Source of the DNA: Geoanaerobacter sp964528055
GTDB lineage: Bacteria; Desulfobacterota; Desulfuromonadia; Geobacterales; DSM-12255
NCBI GenBank assembly: GCA_964528055.1
Contig: CAZGQM010000003.1
Coordinates: 1 to 64,000 of the forward strand
Length of the DNA stretch: 64,000 nt
Reading direction: 5' to 3'
In this document: piece by piece, positions 27,497 to 36,207 of the stretch
Numbering within the stretch: the stretch's first letter is position 1
How the letters are laid out: each line of letters starts with the position of its first letter
Notes under the pieces: model-generated
Told to the model about the DNA's origin: nothing
The model's input: the letters and a program-made list of their open reading frames with translations, nothing else
Databases searched by the model: none
Program-made: the position numbers and the translations under genes

Positions 27497-28282
27497 ATGA
27501 ATTACATAAACCTTCTGCGGCATTTCCTCCCCTTTGCCTGCCTGATAGCATTACTGGCCCTCCCCTTGGAGTCCAGATCCGGCGACGCACTCCCCGAGAT
27601 CCCGGTCGTGCCGGTCAAAGGGGGCTGTTTCGAGATGGGTGACACCTTCGGGGATGGTGGTCTGGACGAGAAGCCCGCACACCGGGTCTGTGTCGACGAC
27701 TTCCTCATCGGTAAATTCGAGGTGACCCAGGAGCAGTGGCTGGCGGTGATGGGGAGCAACCCTTCCAAATTCAGGGGCGACGGACAGCTTCCGGTGGAGA
27801 GTGTGAGCTGGAACGATGCCCGGGAATTCATCAAGCGGCTCAATGGTAAGAGCAACAGGAACTGGCGGCTCCCTACCGAAGCTGAATGGGAATATGCAGC
27901 CCGGAGCGGCGGGCTGAAGCAGCGATTCAGCGGTACCGACTCAAAGGAGAATCTCGACAGACATGCCTGGCACTCCGGCAACTCCGGCTTGACGACACAC
28001 CCGGTGGGGACCAGAGAGCCTAACGGCCTCGGTTTGTTTGACATGAGCGGGAATGTCTGGGAGTGGTGCAGCGACCGGTACGACCGGAATTACTACAAGG
28101 AGAGCCTGATCAACAACCCCAAGGGTGACCCGTTCGGGGTCAACCGGATCATACGGGGCGGTTCGGCAGATGCGAACCAGGGGTTTCAGCGGGCTTCCTA
28201 CCGCGATTACGTGGCTCCCGACCTGCAGGGCGCCCAGTTCGGCCTCAGGCTGGTGCTGGACGGCGCATCGACCGGGAAATAG
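27497..28282 (+). CDS. Secreted formylglycine-generating enzyme (SUMF1)-like protein
   Basis: 261 residues from the ATG at 27497. A hydrophobic signal segment FACLIALLALPLES is followed by a complete FGE-sulfatase domain: VPVKGGCFEMGDTFGD, HRVCVDDFLIGKFEVTQEQW, WNDAREFIKRLNG, WRLPTEAEWEYAARSGG, MSGNVWEWCSDRY and RIIRGGSADAN. The family uses this fold for sulfatase activation, for carbohydrate or protein binding, and in variable surface proteins. No sulfatase gene is nearby, so a binding or other role on the surface is as likely as enzyme activity. It sits between two genes for exported proteins. Confidence 0.88.
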   Translation: MNYINLLRHFLPFACLIALLALPLESRSGDALPEIPVVPVKGGCFEMGDTFGDGGLDEKPAHRVCVDDFLIGKFEVTQEQWLAVMGSNPSKFRGDGQLPVESVSWNDAREFIKRLNGKSNRNWRLPTEAEWEYAARSGGLKQRFSGTDSKENLDRHAWHSGNSGLTTHPVGTREPNGLGLFDMSGNVWEWCSDRYDRNYYKESLINNPKGDPFGVNRIIRGGSADANQGFQRASYRDYVAPDLQGAQFGLRLVLDGASTGK

Positions 28283-28311
28283 CTCAACCAGAATATCATA
28301 AGGATTTTTTC

Positions 28312-31300
28312 ATGCTCAAGAAACTCACCACCATCCTGGCCGCTGTTCTGCTGACTCTGGGCCTTGCCAGCAGCTCTTTTGCAGCATTTGCGGACGTCGA
28401 ACTGATCCGCGTAGTGTATGAGCGCACAACAGGGACAACCGAACTCGTAAGTGACCTCGGCAATGCAGCTGCGATTGCCGGCAAAATAACTCCCTCTTTA
28501 GCTACAGTAGGCACCGGCGGAACTTTTGCCGGTTCCCTGCCAGCAACCGTCACTACCCCCAAGAACCTTTTCGTTGCCTACTTTGCAATTAATAAATCCA
28601 CTAATGAATTATGGGTCAGCGGCAGCACTGACATAACTAAGGCACCGGTAGCAGTTGGTTCGATGGGATTTACCTCTACCAAGAGCGGCTGGACCAACAT
28701 TCAGTCATATTATGGCGGTACTACTCTGACTCCTGATGCAAATGGCGTGTATACCGGTCAGCAGTCATATCCAAACTCATACAGACTCAAGCAGACAGCC
28801 AACCAGGGAGCCATGGGCAACGGCATAAACATCGCAACCCGACCCTACACAGAAGCCAGCCTCGCATCCCTCGTTAACGGCACTGCAACTTCGGTTATGC
28901 AGAACCTGTACTACTTTTCAAATGCAAATACCGCCAACAGCATTGGAGTCGCAGTTGCAACCATCACCACCAACACCAACGGTTCCACTACCATCACTCC
29001 ACTGGCCAGCAAGAGCAGCCAGACCATCACCTTCGGGGCACTCCCTGTAAAGAGCTATGGTGACGCAGACTTTGCACCGGGCGCCACCGCCAGTTCCGGC
29101 CTCCCCATCTCCTACTCAAGCTCAAACACATCGGTCGCAACCATCGTCGGAGGAAACATCCACATTGTCGGTGCAGGCTCCACAAACATCACTGCCAGCC
29201 AGACAGGCGATGCTACCTTCAATGCTGCCACCGACGTCGTCCAGCCGCTGACAATAACCAAGGCAACTCCGACCTTCACCTGGGCAACTCCGGCTCCCAT
29301 TACCTACGGTACGCCACTTTCCGCCACGCAATTGAGCGCAACCGCTGCCAGCGTCCCCGGAACATTCGCCTACACCCCGGCTTCAGGAACCGTGCTGAGT
29401 GCCGGGGCACAGACCCTGTCAGTCACCTTTACCCCGACGGACAGCAACAATTACAGCAATGTAACCTCCACGGTCAATCTCACCGTCAACCAGAAACCTC
29501 TGACCATTACCGCCAACAGTGCCAGCCGGACATACGGCTCAGCGAACCCGACCGTAGTCGGCTTCACAACTTCCGGCCTGGTCGCCCCGGATTCCGTAAC
29601 CAACGTAGCCTCGTACGCCTTTCCTGCGTCAGCCTCGAATAGCGCTGCCGCAGGCAGCACCCATGCCATCACCCCCGGTGCCGCCATCTTCGGGACAGGA
29701 TCTGCCGCCAACTACGCCATTACCTATGCTCCCGGCACCCTGACGATCACGAAAGCGCTCCTGACCTTCACCGCTGACAACATCACCAAGTCAGTCGGCA
29801 CCGCAAATCCGGCACTTACTTACACGGTGACCGGATTTATGAACAGCGAGGGGATTGCGGTACTGAACGGCACCACTCCGGCACTGAGTACAACGGCACT
29901 CATCAACAGCCCGGTCGGCACCTATCCGATCACTCTGACTGCCGGCACACTGGCAGCAAGCAATTACAGCTTCGCTTTTACCAACGGAACCCTCACGGTA
30001 TCCAGCAAGGTTGTCCCGGTTATCAGCTGGAGTGCACCAGCCCCCATCACCTATGGAACCCCCCTTTCACCTACGCAACTGAACGCAACCGCCGATGTGC
30101 CAGGATCAATCGCCTACAGCCCGGCACAAGGAGCCGTGCTGACTGCAGGCACTCAGACCCTGACCGCCACCTTAACCCCGACAGACACCGCCACCTACGC
30201 CACGGTGACCGTCACTGTCACTCTGACAGTCAACAAGGCGGTTCCGGTCATCACCTGGAATCCTCCGGCTCCAGTTACCTATGGGACGCCACTCTCCGCA
30301 ACGCAACTGAGCGCCACCAGCATACCCGGAACATTCGTCTATAGTCCGGCGTCAGGAAGCGTGCTGACAGCAGGCGCACAGACTCTTTCGACCACCTTTA
30401 CCCCGACCGACACAGTCAACTACACCACAGCAACTTCCTCGGTCAGCATGACGGTCAACAAGGCGCTGCTGACCGTAACTGTAGACAATCTGGCCAAGAC
30501 AGTCACCACCCCCAACCCGGTGTTAACCTACACAATAACAGGTTTCGTCAACAGCGAAGGCGTAGCGGTGCTCAACGGCACATCTCCGGTCCTGACTACG
30601 ACGGCAGTTACCAACAGCCCCATGGGAACGTACCCGATCACTCTGACTGCCGGCACCCTGGCAGCTGCCAATTACACCTTCACACTGGTTGACGGTACAC
30701 TGACAGTCAATTCCCAATCGCTTCCGACCATCTCCTGGGGAGTTCCGGCTCCCATTACCTATGGCACACCACTCTCTTCGACCCAGTTGAATGCAACGGC
30801 CAACGTAGCCGGCACATATCTCTTTACCCCGGCACTTGGCAGCCTGCTGAATGCAGGAATACATTCCCTTTCGGTTACCTTTACCCCAACCGACAGCGTC
30901 AACTATCTCCCTGCAACTTCCACGGTCACTCTGACCATCAACAAGGCGACTCCGATAATCACCTGGACAGCACCATCTGCAATCAGCACCGTGACTCCGC
31001 TTTCCATAACGCAGCTGAACGCTACGGCCAATGCAACAGGGACCTTCAGCTACTCACCGGCTGCAGGCACCCTGCTGCCTGCCGGTGCCAACACACTCTC
31101 AGTTACCTTTACACCCTCCGACTCACTCAACTTCAACAGCCAGACCGCAAGCGTCAACCTGACGGTCAGCACGTGGTACCCCAGCGGTTTGCTCGATGGT
31201 GATGACACCTCTACGCCAGAATCAATTAAAGCTGCGTTACTGAAAAATGCGATCAAGGTTTTGAGGAACTCTGTCGGCCTTGGTCTACTGACCTCTGCAG

Positions 31301-31437
31301 AGTTGAAAAACCTAGACGTTGCCCCGTTGATCCCGGATTCAAACGGCAAACTCAGGCCGAGCCCGGACAACAGGATTGATGTTGGGGATGCCCTGGTGAT
31401 CCTGAAGAAGGCCCTTGATATCGTTCCTGCCTGGTAG
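28312..31437 (+). CDS. Surface protein with MBG/Ig-like repeats and a dockerin-like C-terminus
   Basis: 1041 residues. The signal peptide and residues to about 210 are a paralogue of the protein at 22554. From about 240 come Ig-like/MBG domains: one TFGALPVKSYGDADFAPG unit, five units of the PAPITYGTPLS..QL.AT type, the last degenerate, and three MBG-type units such as LTYTVTGFMNSEG. The last ~85 residues have no sorting tail but look like a dockerin: LLDGDDTS, then LDVAPLIPDSNGKLRPSP and IDVGDALVILKKALDI, the second half being a good F-hand type match. The next gene encodes a lipoprotein with a cohesin-like domain, so the two may bind each other (inference). Confidence 0.82.
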   Translation: MLKKLTTILAAVLLTLGLASSSFAAFADVELIRVVYERTTGTTELVSDLGNAAAIAGKITPSLATVGTGGTFAGSLPATVTTPKNLFVAYFAINKSTNELWVSGSTDITKAPVAVGSMGFTSTKSGWTNIQSYYGGTTLTPDANGVYTGQQSYPNSYRLKQTANQGAMGNGINIATRPYTEASLASLVNGTATSVMQNLYYFSNANTANSIGVAVATITTNTNGSTTITPLASKSSQTITFGALPVKSYGDADFAPGATASSGLPISYSSSNTSVATIVGGNIHIVGAGSTNITASQTGDATFNAATDVVQPLTITKATPTFTWATPAPITYGTPLSATQLSATAASVPGTFAYTPASGTVLSAGAQTLSVTFTPTDSNNYSNVTSTVNLTVNQKPLTITANSASRTYGSANPTVVGFTTSGLVAPDSVTNVASYAFPASASNSAAAGSTHAITPGAAIFGTGSAANYAITYAPGTLTITKALLTFTADNITKSVGTANPALTYTVTGFMNSEGIAVLNGTTPALSTTALINSPVGTYPITLTAGTLAASNYSFAFTNGTLTVSSKVVPVISWSAPAPITYGTPLSPTQLNATADVPGSIAYSPAQGAVLTAGTQTLTATLTPTDTATYATVTVTVTLTVNKAVPVITWNPPAPVTYGTPLSATQLSATSIPGTFVYSPASGSVLTAGAQTLSTTFTPTDTVNYTTATSSVSMTVNKALLTVTVDNLAKTVTTPNPVLTYTITGFVNSEGVAVLNGTSPVLTTTAVTNSPMGTYPITLTAGTLAAANYTFTLVDGTLTVNSQSLPTISWGVPAPITYGTPLSSTQLNATANVAGTYLFTPALGSLLNAGIHSLSVTFTPTDSVNYLPATSTVTLTINKATPIITWTAPSAISTVTPLSITQLNATANATGTFSYSPAAGTLLPAGANTLSVTFTPSDSLNFNSQTASVNLTVSTWYPSGLLDGDDTSTPESIKAALLKNAIKVLRNSVGLGLLTSAELKNLDVAPLIPDSNGKLRPSPDNRIDVGDALVILKKALDIVPAW

Positions 31438-31467
31438 CGCTCTGTATTTAACAGCTGAGGAGATTTT

Positions 31468-32664
31468 ATGAACAATGTAAGATATATGGTTGTCGTCGCA
31501 CTGATCGCCCTGCTGACTGCCTGCGGCGGAGGGGGCGGAGGCGGCGGAAGCAGTTCATCGGCGGGCGGAGTAACAACGGTCAGCGGGGTCGCATCCAAGG
31601 GGATCTTCAAGAAAGGGGGGACGGTTGCGGTCTATCCTGTCAGTGGCGGCGTCAAGGGGAGTTCACCCCTGGCAACAGGCAAAATCATTGATGACAATGG
31701 CTCCTACTCGGTGAATATCGGTTCCTACTCCGGTCCGATTGTTGTAGAGACGTACGGAGAGTATGCCGATGAAGCGACCGGCAGTACATTGACCATCCCC
31801 GCATCCGCACCTTTGCGTGCCGCACTTGGTTTCGTGACCACAGGGCAATCCTTCAATCTGCCGGTCACACCGCTGACCGATCTTGCCTACCGTCAGGCCG
31901 GTCCCCTGACCTCTGCCAATATTCAGGCTGCCAATGATATGATCTCCTATACCATGCGGATCGACATCATAAACACGATACCGGTGGCAGCCACTTCAAC
32001 GGCTTTTGCTACGGCCTCCCAGAGCCAGAAAGACTACTCACTGATTCTGGCTGCGGTTTCGCAAACCATGGCTACCCAGGGAGCGACACTGGAGCAGACC
32101 CTGTCAAGCCTTAACAACGGTCTGGCCACTACCGCAACGGCAGCTGCACTCAACAGTGCGCTGACAGCGTATATAGCAAATCCGAACAACCGTACCGGAG
32201 AGAAAACCGTTCCCGCAACGCTCCAGAATGTCGGCACGGTCGGCAAAAAGCTGACGCTGGCAATTTCAGGCGACAGCAAAATCATTAATTCCGTCCAGGC
32301 ATTCTCCGCCACCCTGACACTGCCTGACGGGTTATTGCTTCGCACCGATGCCGACGGACTCCTGCTGACTACGGTTTTGAAAACGAGCGGCAGCGCTGCA
32401 ACAGCCAAGAATGCTAACATTATTGGACACTATGTTGCTGCAGACCCGAATAGAACCGATCCCAGGGCAACGCTGACCATAACTTTGCTGGCTCCCAACG
32501 GCGGTCTGACAGCCGGGGATCTCATCACCATCATCTGCGATACCGCTGGCGGAGTAACTCCCCCGGATGCCGCAGCGGTTATCATAAACCCCGGATATGA
32601 ATTCAAGGATCAGAACGGCGCGGCTTTGCCTGGACCGGCACTACCGGTACTCAGCCTGTATTGA
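31468..32664 (+). CDS. Lipoprotein with cohesin-like C-terminal domain
   Basis: 398 residues. The lipoprotein signal VVVALIALLTAC is followed directly by a run of eight glycines and then serines, a flexible tether. Residues 35-100 look like a carboxypeptidase-regulatory-type beta sandwich (VSGVASKGIFKKGGTVAVYP). The middle is helical. From about 265 the sequence GKKLTLAISGDSKIINSVQA, ATLTITLLAPNGGLTAGDLI and AAVIINPGYEFKDQNG has the plan of a cohesin-like domain. It is the last gene before the terminator at 32693 and lies 30 bases after the dockerin-like protein. Confidence 0.7.
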   Translation: MNNVRYMVVVALIALLTACGGGGGGGGSSSSAGGVTTVSGVASKGIFKKGGTVAVYPVSGGVKGSSPLATGKIIDDNGSYSVNIGSYSGPIVVETYGEYADEATGSTLTIPASAPLRAALGFVTTGQSFNLPVTPLTDLAYRQAGPLTSANIQAANDMISYTMRIDIINTIPVAATSTAFATASQSQKDYSLILAAVSQTMATQGATLEQTLSSLNNGLATTATAAALNSALTAYIANPNNRTGEKTVPATLQNVGTVGKKLTLAISGDSKIINSVQAFSATLTLPDGLLLRTDADGLLLTTVLKTSGSAATAKNANIIGHYVAADPNRTDPRATLTITLLAPNGGLTAGDLITIICDTAGGVTPPDAAAVIINPGYEFKDQNGAALPGPALPVLSLY

Positions 32665-32692
32665 CAGCAGGTTACATCCGGCAATATAGAAT

Positions 32693-32732
32693 AAAACGGG
32701 ATGTTCGGAAATTTTTCCGGGCATCCCGTTTT
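32693..32732 (+). terminator. Rho-independent terminator of the 26772-32664 operon
   Basis: AAAACGGGATG pairs with CATCCCGTTTT around a loop, followed by TTTTATT. It lies 28 bases after the lipoprotein stop. Because it falls in the N-terminal extension of the next ORF, it argues that the protease gene starts further downstream. Confidence 0.88.
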
Positions 32733-32792
32733 ATTCGTACACTATTCACCTCCCTGGCAATTCTTTGTAACCTTTTCATGTTACCGTACAGC

Positions 32793-34565
32793 ATGCATTC
32801 TCGAACGCGGCATATCATCAGTTACGCTACCTTTGCCTGCATCCTCGCTGCATGGCCTTGCAGAGGCTTTGCCGAAAGGCTCGCCCCGGTCATTCCGGCC
32901 TCGATTGTTGACAAGCTATCCACGGGAATGGCTCAAGACCTCATCATCCTTTATGATGGCCTGGAGGTGGAAACCGAAGCAGCTGATCTGCGACACAGAG
33001 CACGGAAGGAGTATGATGACGACAACATCCTGGCTCTCCGGCGGGAAAGGTACCGCTCGATCAAGCGATCCGCAGCAGGAACACTGACATCCGGAGATTA
33101 TGAAGAGTTGAGGGAGTACGATCAACTTCCCATTTCGTTTTTGCGTGTCAAGAACCGCGCCGCTCTGTATCGCCTTCTTGCCGACCCTCGGGTGAAGGGG
33201 GTCTACGAAGACGGTGTCATGTATACTCAACTGACCTCATCTCTCCCTTTCATCGGCCAGCCAGCAATCGCAGCAGCCGGGTTTACTGGAAACGGCACGA
33301 CAGTGGCTGTTATCGACACCGGGATCAATTATCAGCATGCTGCTTTCGGTTCATGCAGCACGCCGGGAACCCCAGCCGGTTGCAGGGTGGTTGCCTCGAT
33401 CGATTGCTCAAATGCCGTGTATCCCACTAACTACAGTTGCAACGGTACAAATACATTAAATACCGACCCCAACGGGCACGGCACCAATGTAGCCGGTATT
33501 GTGGCCGGGGTCGCCCCGGGAGCACGAATAGCAGCAATCAACGTTTTTACCGGAACAACAGCATCAGACAGCGCAATCCTCGCTGGAATCAACTGGGCCA
33601 TCAAAAACAGATCAGCCAGCAATATCGTGGCAATCAATATGAGTCTGGGGGATAATCTTAATTATACAGCTCCCTGCAGTGATTCAACACATCCTGCGAA
33701 CACCAGGGTTTCGTATACCGATGCGGTACTGGCAGCGCGCAACGCCGGCATTATCACCGTGGCAGCGTCCGGCAACAACGGCTATACAAACGGGATATCA
33801 AGTCCTGCCTGCACGCCGGGAGTCGTCTCGGTCGGCGCCGTCTATGACAGCAATTTAGGTACGGTTACCTATGGTTCAACCTGTTCTGACAGCCCCACCG
33901 GACCGGACAGGATTACCTGTTTTTCCAACAGCGCCTCATTCCTGACAATGCTGGCACCCGGTGCACAGGTTACGGCAGCCGGGATCGTAATGTACGGGAC
34001 ATCCCAGGCTTCGCCCCACGTGGCTGGCGCAGTCGCTCTGGTACGCGCAGCCTACCCGGCTGAAACTCTCGATCAGACCGTGGCCCGGCTTGTCTCCAGT
34101 GGGGTCCCCGTGACCGACCCGCGAAACGGTTTCACCATCCCGCGCCTCAACCTCTCGGGCTCCATCGATCTTATCCCACCCACTGTGGCCCTGACAACAC
34201 CGGCATCCGGTTCTACGGTGAGCGGAACCATCACGGTCGCGGCCAGCGCATCGGATAATGTCGGAGTGAGCAAGGTGGAATTCTATCTGAACAGTACGCT
34301 TATCTCAACCGGCTTGACACCCCCTTACAGCTTCAGCTGGGATACTTCAACCGTTCTCGACGGCTCCCAAACCCTTTGGGCAGTGGCCTATGACGCTGCA
34401 GCAAACTTTTCGCAATCAACCACCGTAAGCGTATCAACCAGCCAGCCGTTGCCGGTACCTGCCTTTTCAACTTGGGGTCTGCTGGTTACCACCCTCTGCC
34501 TGGCAGGGATCATCGGAGGAGCAGTGAGCCCCTGCCGAAAAACGGTATCAACGATTTCTCTCTGA
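32793..34565 (+). CDS. Secreted subtilisin-like (S8) serine protease with Ig domain and IPTL-like sorting tail
   Basis: 590 residues from the ATG at 32793; an ATG at 32778 is also possible and neither has a good ribosome binding site. A signal peptide (ISYATFACILAAWPCRGFA) is followed by a propeptide to about 140. The catalytic triad is present: Asp175 in VAVIDTGIN, His229 in DPNGHGTNVAG and Ser404 in GTSQASPHVAG. A bacterial Ig-like domain follows (PPTVALTTPASGSTVSGTIT; NVGVSKVEFYLN). The end is PVPAFSTWGLLVTTLCLAG plus a basic tail, resembling the IPTLxxWG-CTERM signal rather than the PTPIPAA signal of its neighbours. Likely a surface-anchored protease. Confidence 0.87.
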   Translation: MHSRTRHIISYATFACILAAWPCRGFAERLAPVIPASIVDKLSTGMAQDLIILYDGLEVETEAADLRHRARKEYDDDNILALRRERYRSIKRSAAGTLTSGDYEELREYDQLPISFLRVKNRAALYRLLADPRVKGVYEDGVMYTQLTSSLPFIGQPAIAAAGFTGNGTTVAVIDTGINYQHAAFGSCSTPGTPAGCRVVASIDCSNAVYPTNYSCNGTNTLNTDPNGHGTNVAGIVAGVAPGARIAAINVFTGTTASDSAILAGINWAIKNRSASNIVAINMSLGDNLNYTAPCSDSTHPANTRVSYTDAVLAARNAGIITVAASGNNGYTNGISSPACTPGVVSVGAVYDSNLGTVTYGSTCSDSPTGPDRITCFSNSASFLTMLAPGAQVTAAGIVMYGTSQASPHVAGAVALVRAAYPAETLDQTVARLVSSGVPVTDPRNGFTIPRLNLSGSIDLIPPTVALTTPASGSTVSGTITVAASASDNVGVSKVEFYLNSTLISTGLTPPYSFSWDTSTVLDGSQTLWAVAYDAAANFSQSTTVSVSTSQPLPVPAFSTWGLLVTTLCLAGIIGGAVSPCRKTVSTISL

Positions 34566-34585
34566 AACTGAATGGAGCTTCCATC

Positions 34586-35014
34586 ATGGACAGGGCAGAA
34601 CAGGAACCGCAAAAAGGGTGGCAAAAGATCCTGCTGGTGGATGATCAACCGGATGATCTGTTTCTAACCATGCGGGCCTTGAAACTGGCAAGCTTCAGCA
34701 AGGTAACTGTAATGCATAACGGACAAGAGGCCCTGGCTTTCCTCCGCAACTCATCCGGAGGAGAAAACGACAGCCGTGAAGCGCTTCCTGATCTGGTCAT
34801 CGTGGATATCAACATGCCGGTAATGAATGGAGTGGAGATGATCAAAGAGATGCGCAAAGACCCTGAACTTTCGCATGTCAGGGTGATCGTGCTCAGCTCT
34901 TCTACTAATCCAAGGGACAAGGAACAGTGCCTTGCGATGGGAGTTACAGGGTACCTTACCAAACCTCCCCTGCCGGCTGACCTGAAAAGGGTTATTGATT
35001 CTTATTCTCCCTGA
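34586..35014 (+). CDS. Single-domain response regulator (CheY/Rcp1-like)
   Basis: 142 residues, essentially one receiver domain. The acidic pair is in LLVDDQPDD, the phospho-acceptor Asp in LVIVDINMPVMNG, the Ser/Thr in VIVLSSST and the Lys in YLTKPPLP. The QPDDLFLTMRALK start is typical of Rcp1-like regulators that work with phytochrome-type or hybrid kinases. There is no output domain. It starts 20 bases after the protease stop. No kinase gene is adjacent on this strand. Confidence 0.9.
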   Translation: MDRAEQEPQKGWQKILLVDDQPDDLFLTMRALKLASFSKVTVMHNGQEALAFLRNSSGGENDSREALPDLVIVDINMPVMNGVEMIKEMRKDPELSHVRVIVLSSSTNPRDKEQCLAMGVTGYLTKPPLPADLKRVIDSYSP

Positions 35015-35100
35015 AATTTTCACCCCTGTAACCGGAAAGTGCACGGCTGATCTATTGATGATTGATTTTAGCCAGTTACCGCAACAGAGAAATATTTTAT

Positions 35101-35158
35101 CCGTTGCAAACTTGTTGCTCCTTTTCAACGAAAATTCAATCTTTGCATTGTATAAATA
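35101..35158 (+). promoter_or_regulatory. Conserved promoter-like block upstream of element A2
   Basis: CCGTTGCAAACTTGTTGC, then TTCAATCTTTGCATTGTATAA. The copy at 45981-46047 and, more weakly, the one at 44766-44812 share GTTGC, TTCAAyC and TTGyATwG, each about 15-35 bases before GGAATCCA of element A. Probably the promoter of each leader; the sigma factor is not clear. Confidence 0.5.
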
Positions 35159-35185
35159 GATTAAGAATTGAATTGAAATTATTTT

Positions 35186-35266
35186 GGAATCCATTTCGGG
35201 AACTTTGCTGACCTTTTACCAGGCCCCAGAAAGCCCGCTGCAGAGGAATCTTTGCGGCGGGCTTTT
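35186..35266 (+). promoter_or_regulatory. Leader element A, copy A2, ending in a terminator hairpin
   Basis: GGAATCCATTTCGGGAACTT, TGCTGACC, a short spacer, AGGCCCCAGAAAGCCCGCTG, then TTTGCGGCGGGCTTTT. AAGCCCGCTGC can pair with GCGGCGGGCTT before the T run. The upstream 45 bases are almost unchanged in copies A3 and A4, more than a plain terminator needs. This suggests an attenuator or riboswitch-like leader. Confidence 0.6.
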
Positions 35267-35337
35267 CCGTTTCTGACAGGATTTAACGGGGAAATACGAG
35301 GGTGTGAATCAACCCGACTATGAAGATTAGATGAGAA

Positions 35338-35449
35338 TTTCAGCAACGAGTCAATGCCCGTCACAATGAAAAGGCCGTTCGCCAGTGGGGTTCACGACTT
35401 AAAGCTGGAAAAGACCCGGACCGGGTTTTCGAATCCGGTCCAGGGTCTC
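35338..35449 (+). promoter_or_regulatory. Structured repeat element B, copy B2
   Basis: TTTCAGC, GAGTC, CCCGTCAC, then a GGCC..GCC loop, GTGGGG, GACTT and GCTGGAAA pair as one long imperfect hairpin. A second strong hairpin follows, AGACCCGGACCGG...CCGGTCC-A-GGGTCT, without a clear T run. The small ORF at 35489 starts 40 bases later. Confidence 0.6.
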
Positions 35450-35488
35450 TGATTCTTCAAGAAGATTCAGATCAACGGGATGGGATAG

Positions 35489-35824
35489 ATGGGAAACGTT
35501 TCGACATCCAGAGTGCGTCTGTTCTTAGTGGTGCCGGCATTATTGCTGATCATGCAATTCTGCATCGCACTTGTTCATTATCATCACAATGATTCATATT
35601 ACGACCACCAAGACCAGTTCCACCACGTCTCGAATGAAGCCCCAAGCCCGAACAAGGTAACTGCGGGGTCAGTTCCCCTGACCATCCTTCCTGCAGAAAT
35701 CCCGCACATCGCAGCCGTCATCGGACCTTCGCCCACTGCTTCCGTTCACCTCATCCGTTCGATTACCCCTTCGCGTACATCATCTGAAAGATACAGACTA
35801 CACGACAGGGCACCTCCCGCATAA
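35489..35824 (+). CDS. Small secreted or membrane-anchored His-rich protein
   Basis: 111 residues. The N-terminus LFLVVPALLLIMQFCIALVH is a signal or anchor segment, followed by a histidine- and aspartate-rich stretch (YHHNDSYYDHQDQFHH) that could bind metal. The end SERYRLHDRAPPA resembles the tail of small His-rich proteins found near metal-resistance genes in related bacteria. It stands alone between element B2 and a GEMM aptamer. I do not recognise the gene, and coding status is probable, not certain. Confidence 0.5.
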   Translation: MGNVSTSRVRLFLVVPALLLIMQFCIALVHYHHNDSYYDHQDQFHHVSNEAPSPNKVTAGSVPLTILPAEIPHIAAVIGPSPTASVHLIRSITPSRTSSERYRLHDRAPPA

Positions 35825-35865
35825 CCACTCACCGTATATATATCCATTCATACCGACACTATATG

Positions 35866-35967
35866 CACTGTAAAGCCAAACCCGTCGCAAGGCGGGGACG
35901 GAAAGCCACGGGTCCCATGAGGATAGCCGGGTTGCCTTTCAGCAATGAGAGACAACCCGGCTTTTTT
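35866..35967 (+). promoter_or_regulatory. GEMM-I riboswitch, copy 2, with overlapping terminator
   Basis: Aptamer 35866-35937: AAAGCCAAACCCGTCGCAAG, GCGGGGACGGAAAGCC, ACGGGTCCC and AGCCGGGTTGCC. GCCGGGTTG (35926-35934) is both the 3' side of the aptamer and the 5' arm of a terminator with CAACCCGGC (35953-35961) and six T. Ligand binding should hold this strand in the aptamer and prevent termination, so this is an ON switch for the genes from 36208. The position matching Vc2 G20 reads G by hand alignment. Confidence 0.9.
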
Positions 35968-36207
35968 AGTTTCTAACACAAAACGCCAGATAAAAGGAGG
36001 TGCCTGACAGGTTCTATCCGGATAGTAACCGGCAACGAGCGAATTCTGAATACACGCGGGGAGATGCCAAAGGCAGCCCGACAGGACCTGATCGGTCACA
36101 AAATTCAGACACGGTTCAACCGCCGAAAGTATCGACAGATTACAAAACAAATATAAATCAGTTTCAGCAGCAGACACCAACTAACCAAGGAAGAAAAGGA
36201 GAACAAA

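Noticed and set aside
29280..31180. Periodic sequence in the MBG-repeat gene as an intergenic or satellite repeat
   Set aside because: It is in frame throughout and explained by Ig/MBG protein domains.
32661..32792. Longer N-terminus for the subtilisin-like protease
   Set aside because: It would translate through the rho-independent terminator at 32693-32732, and the signal peptide fits a later start.
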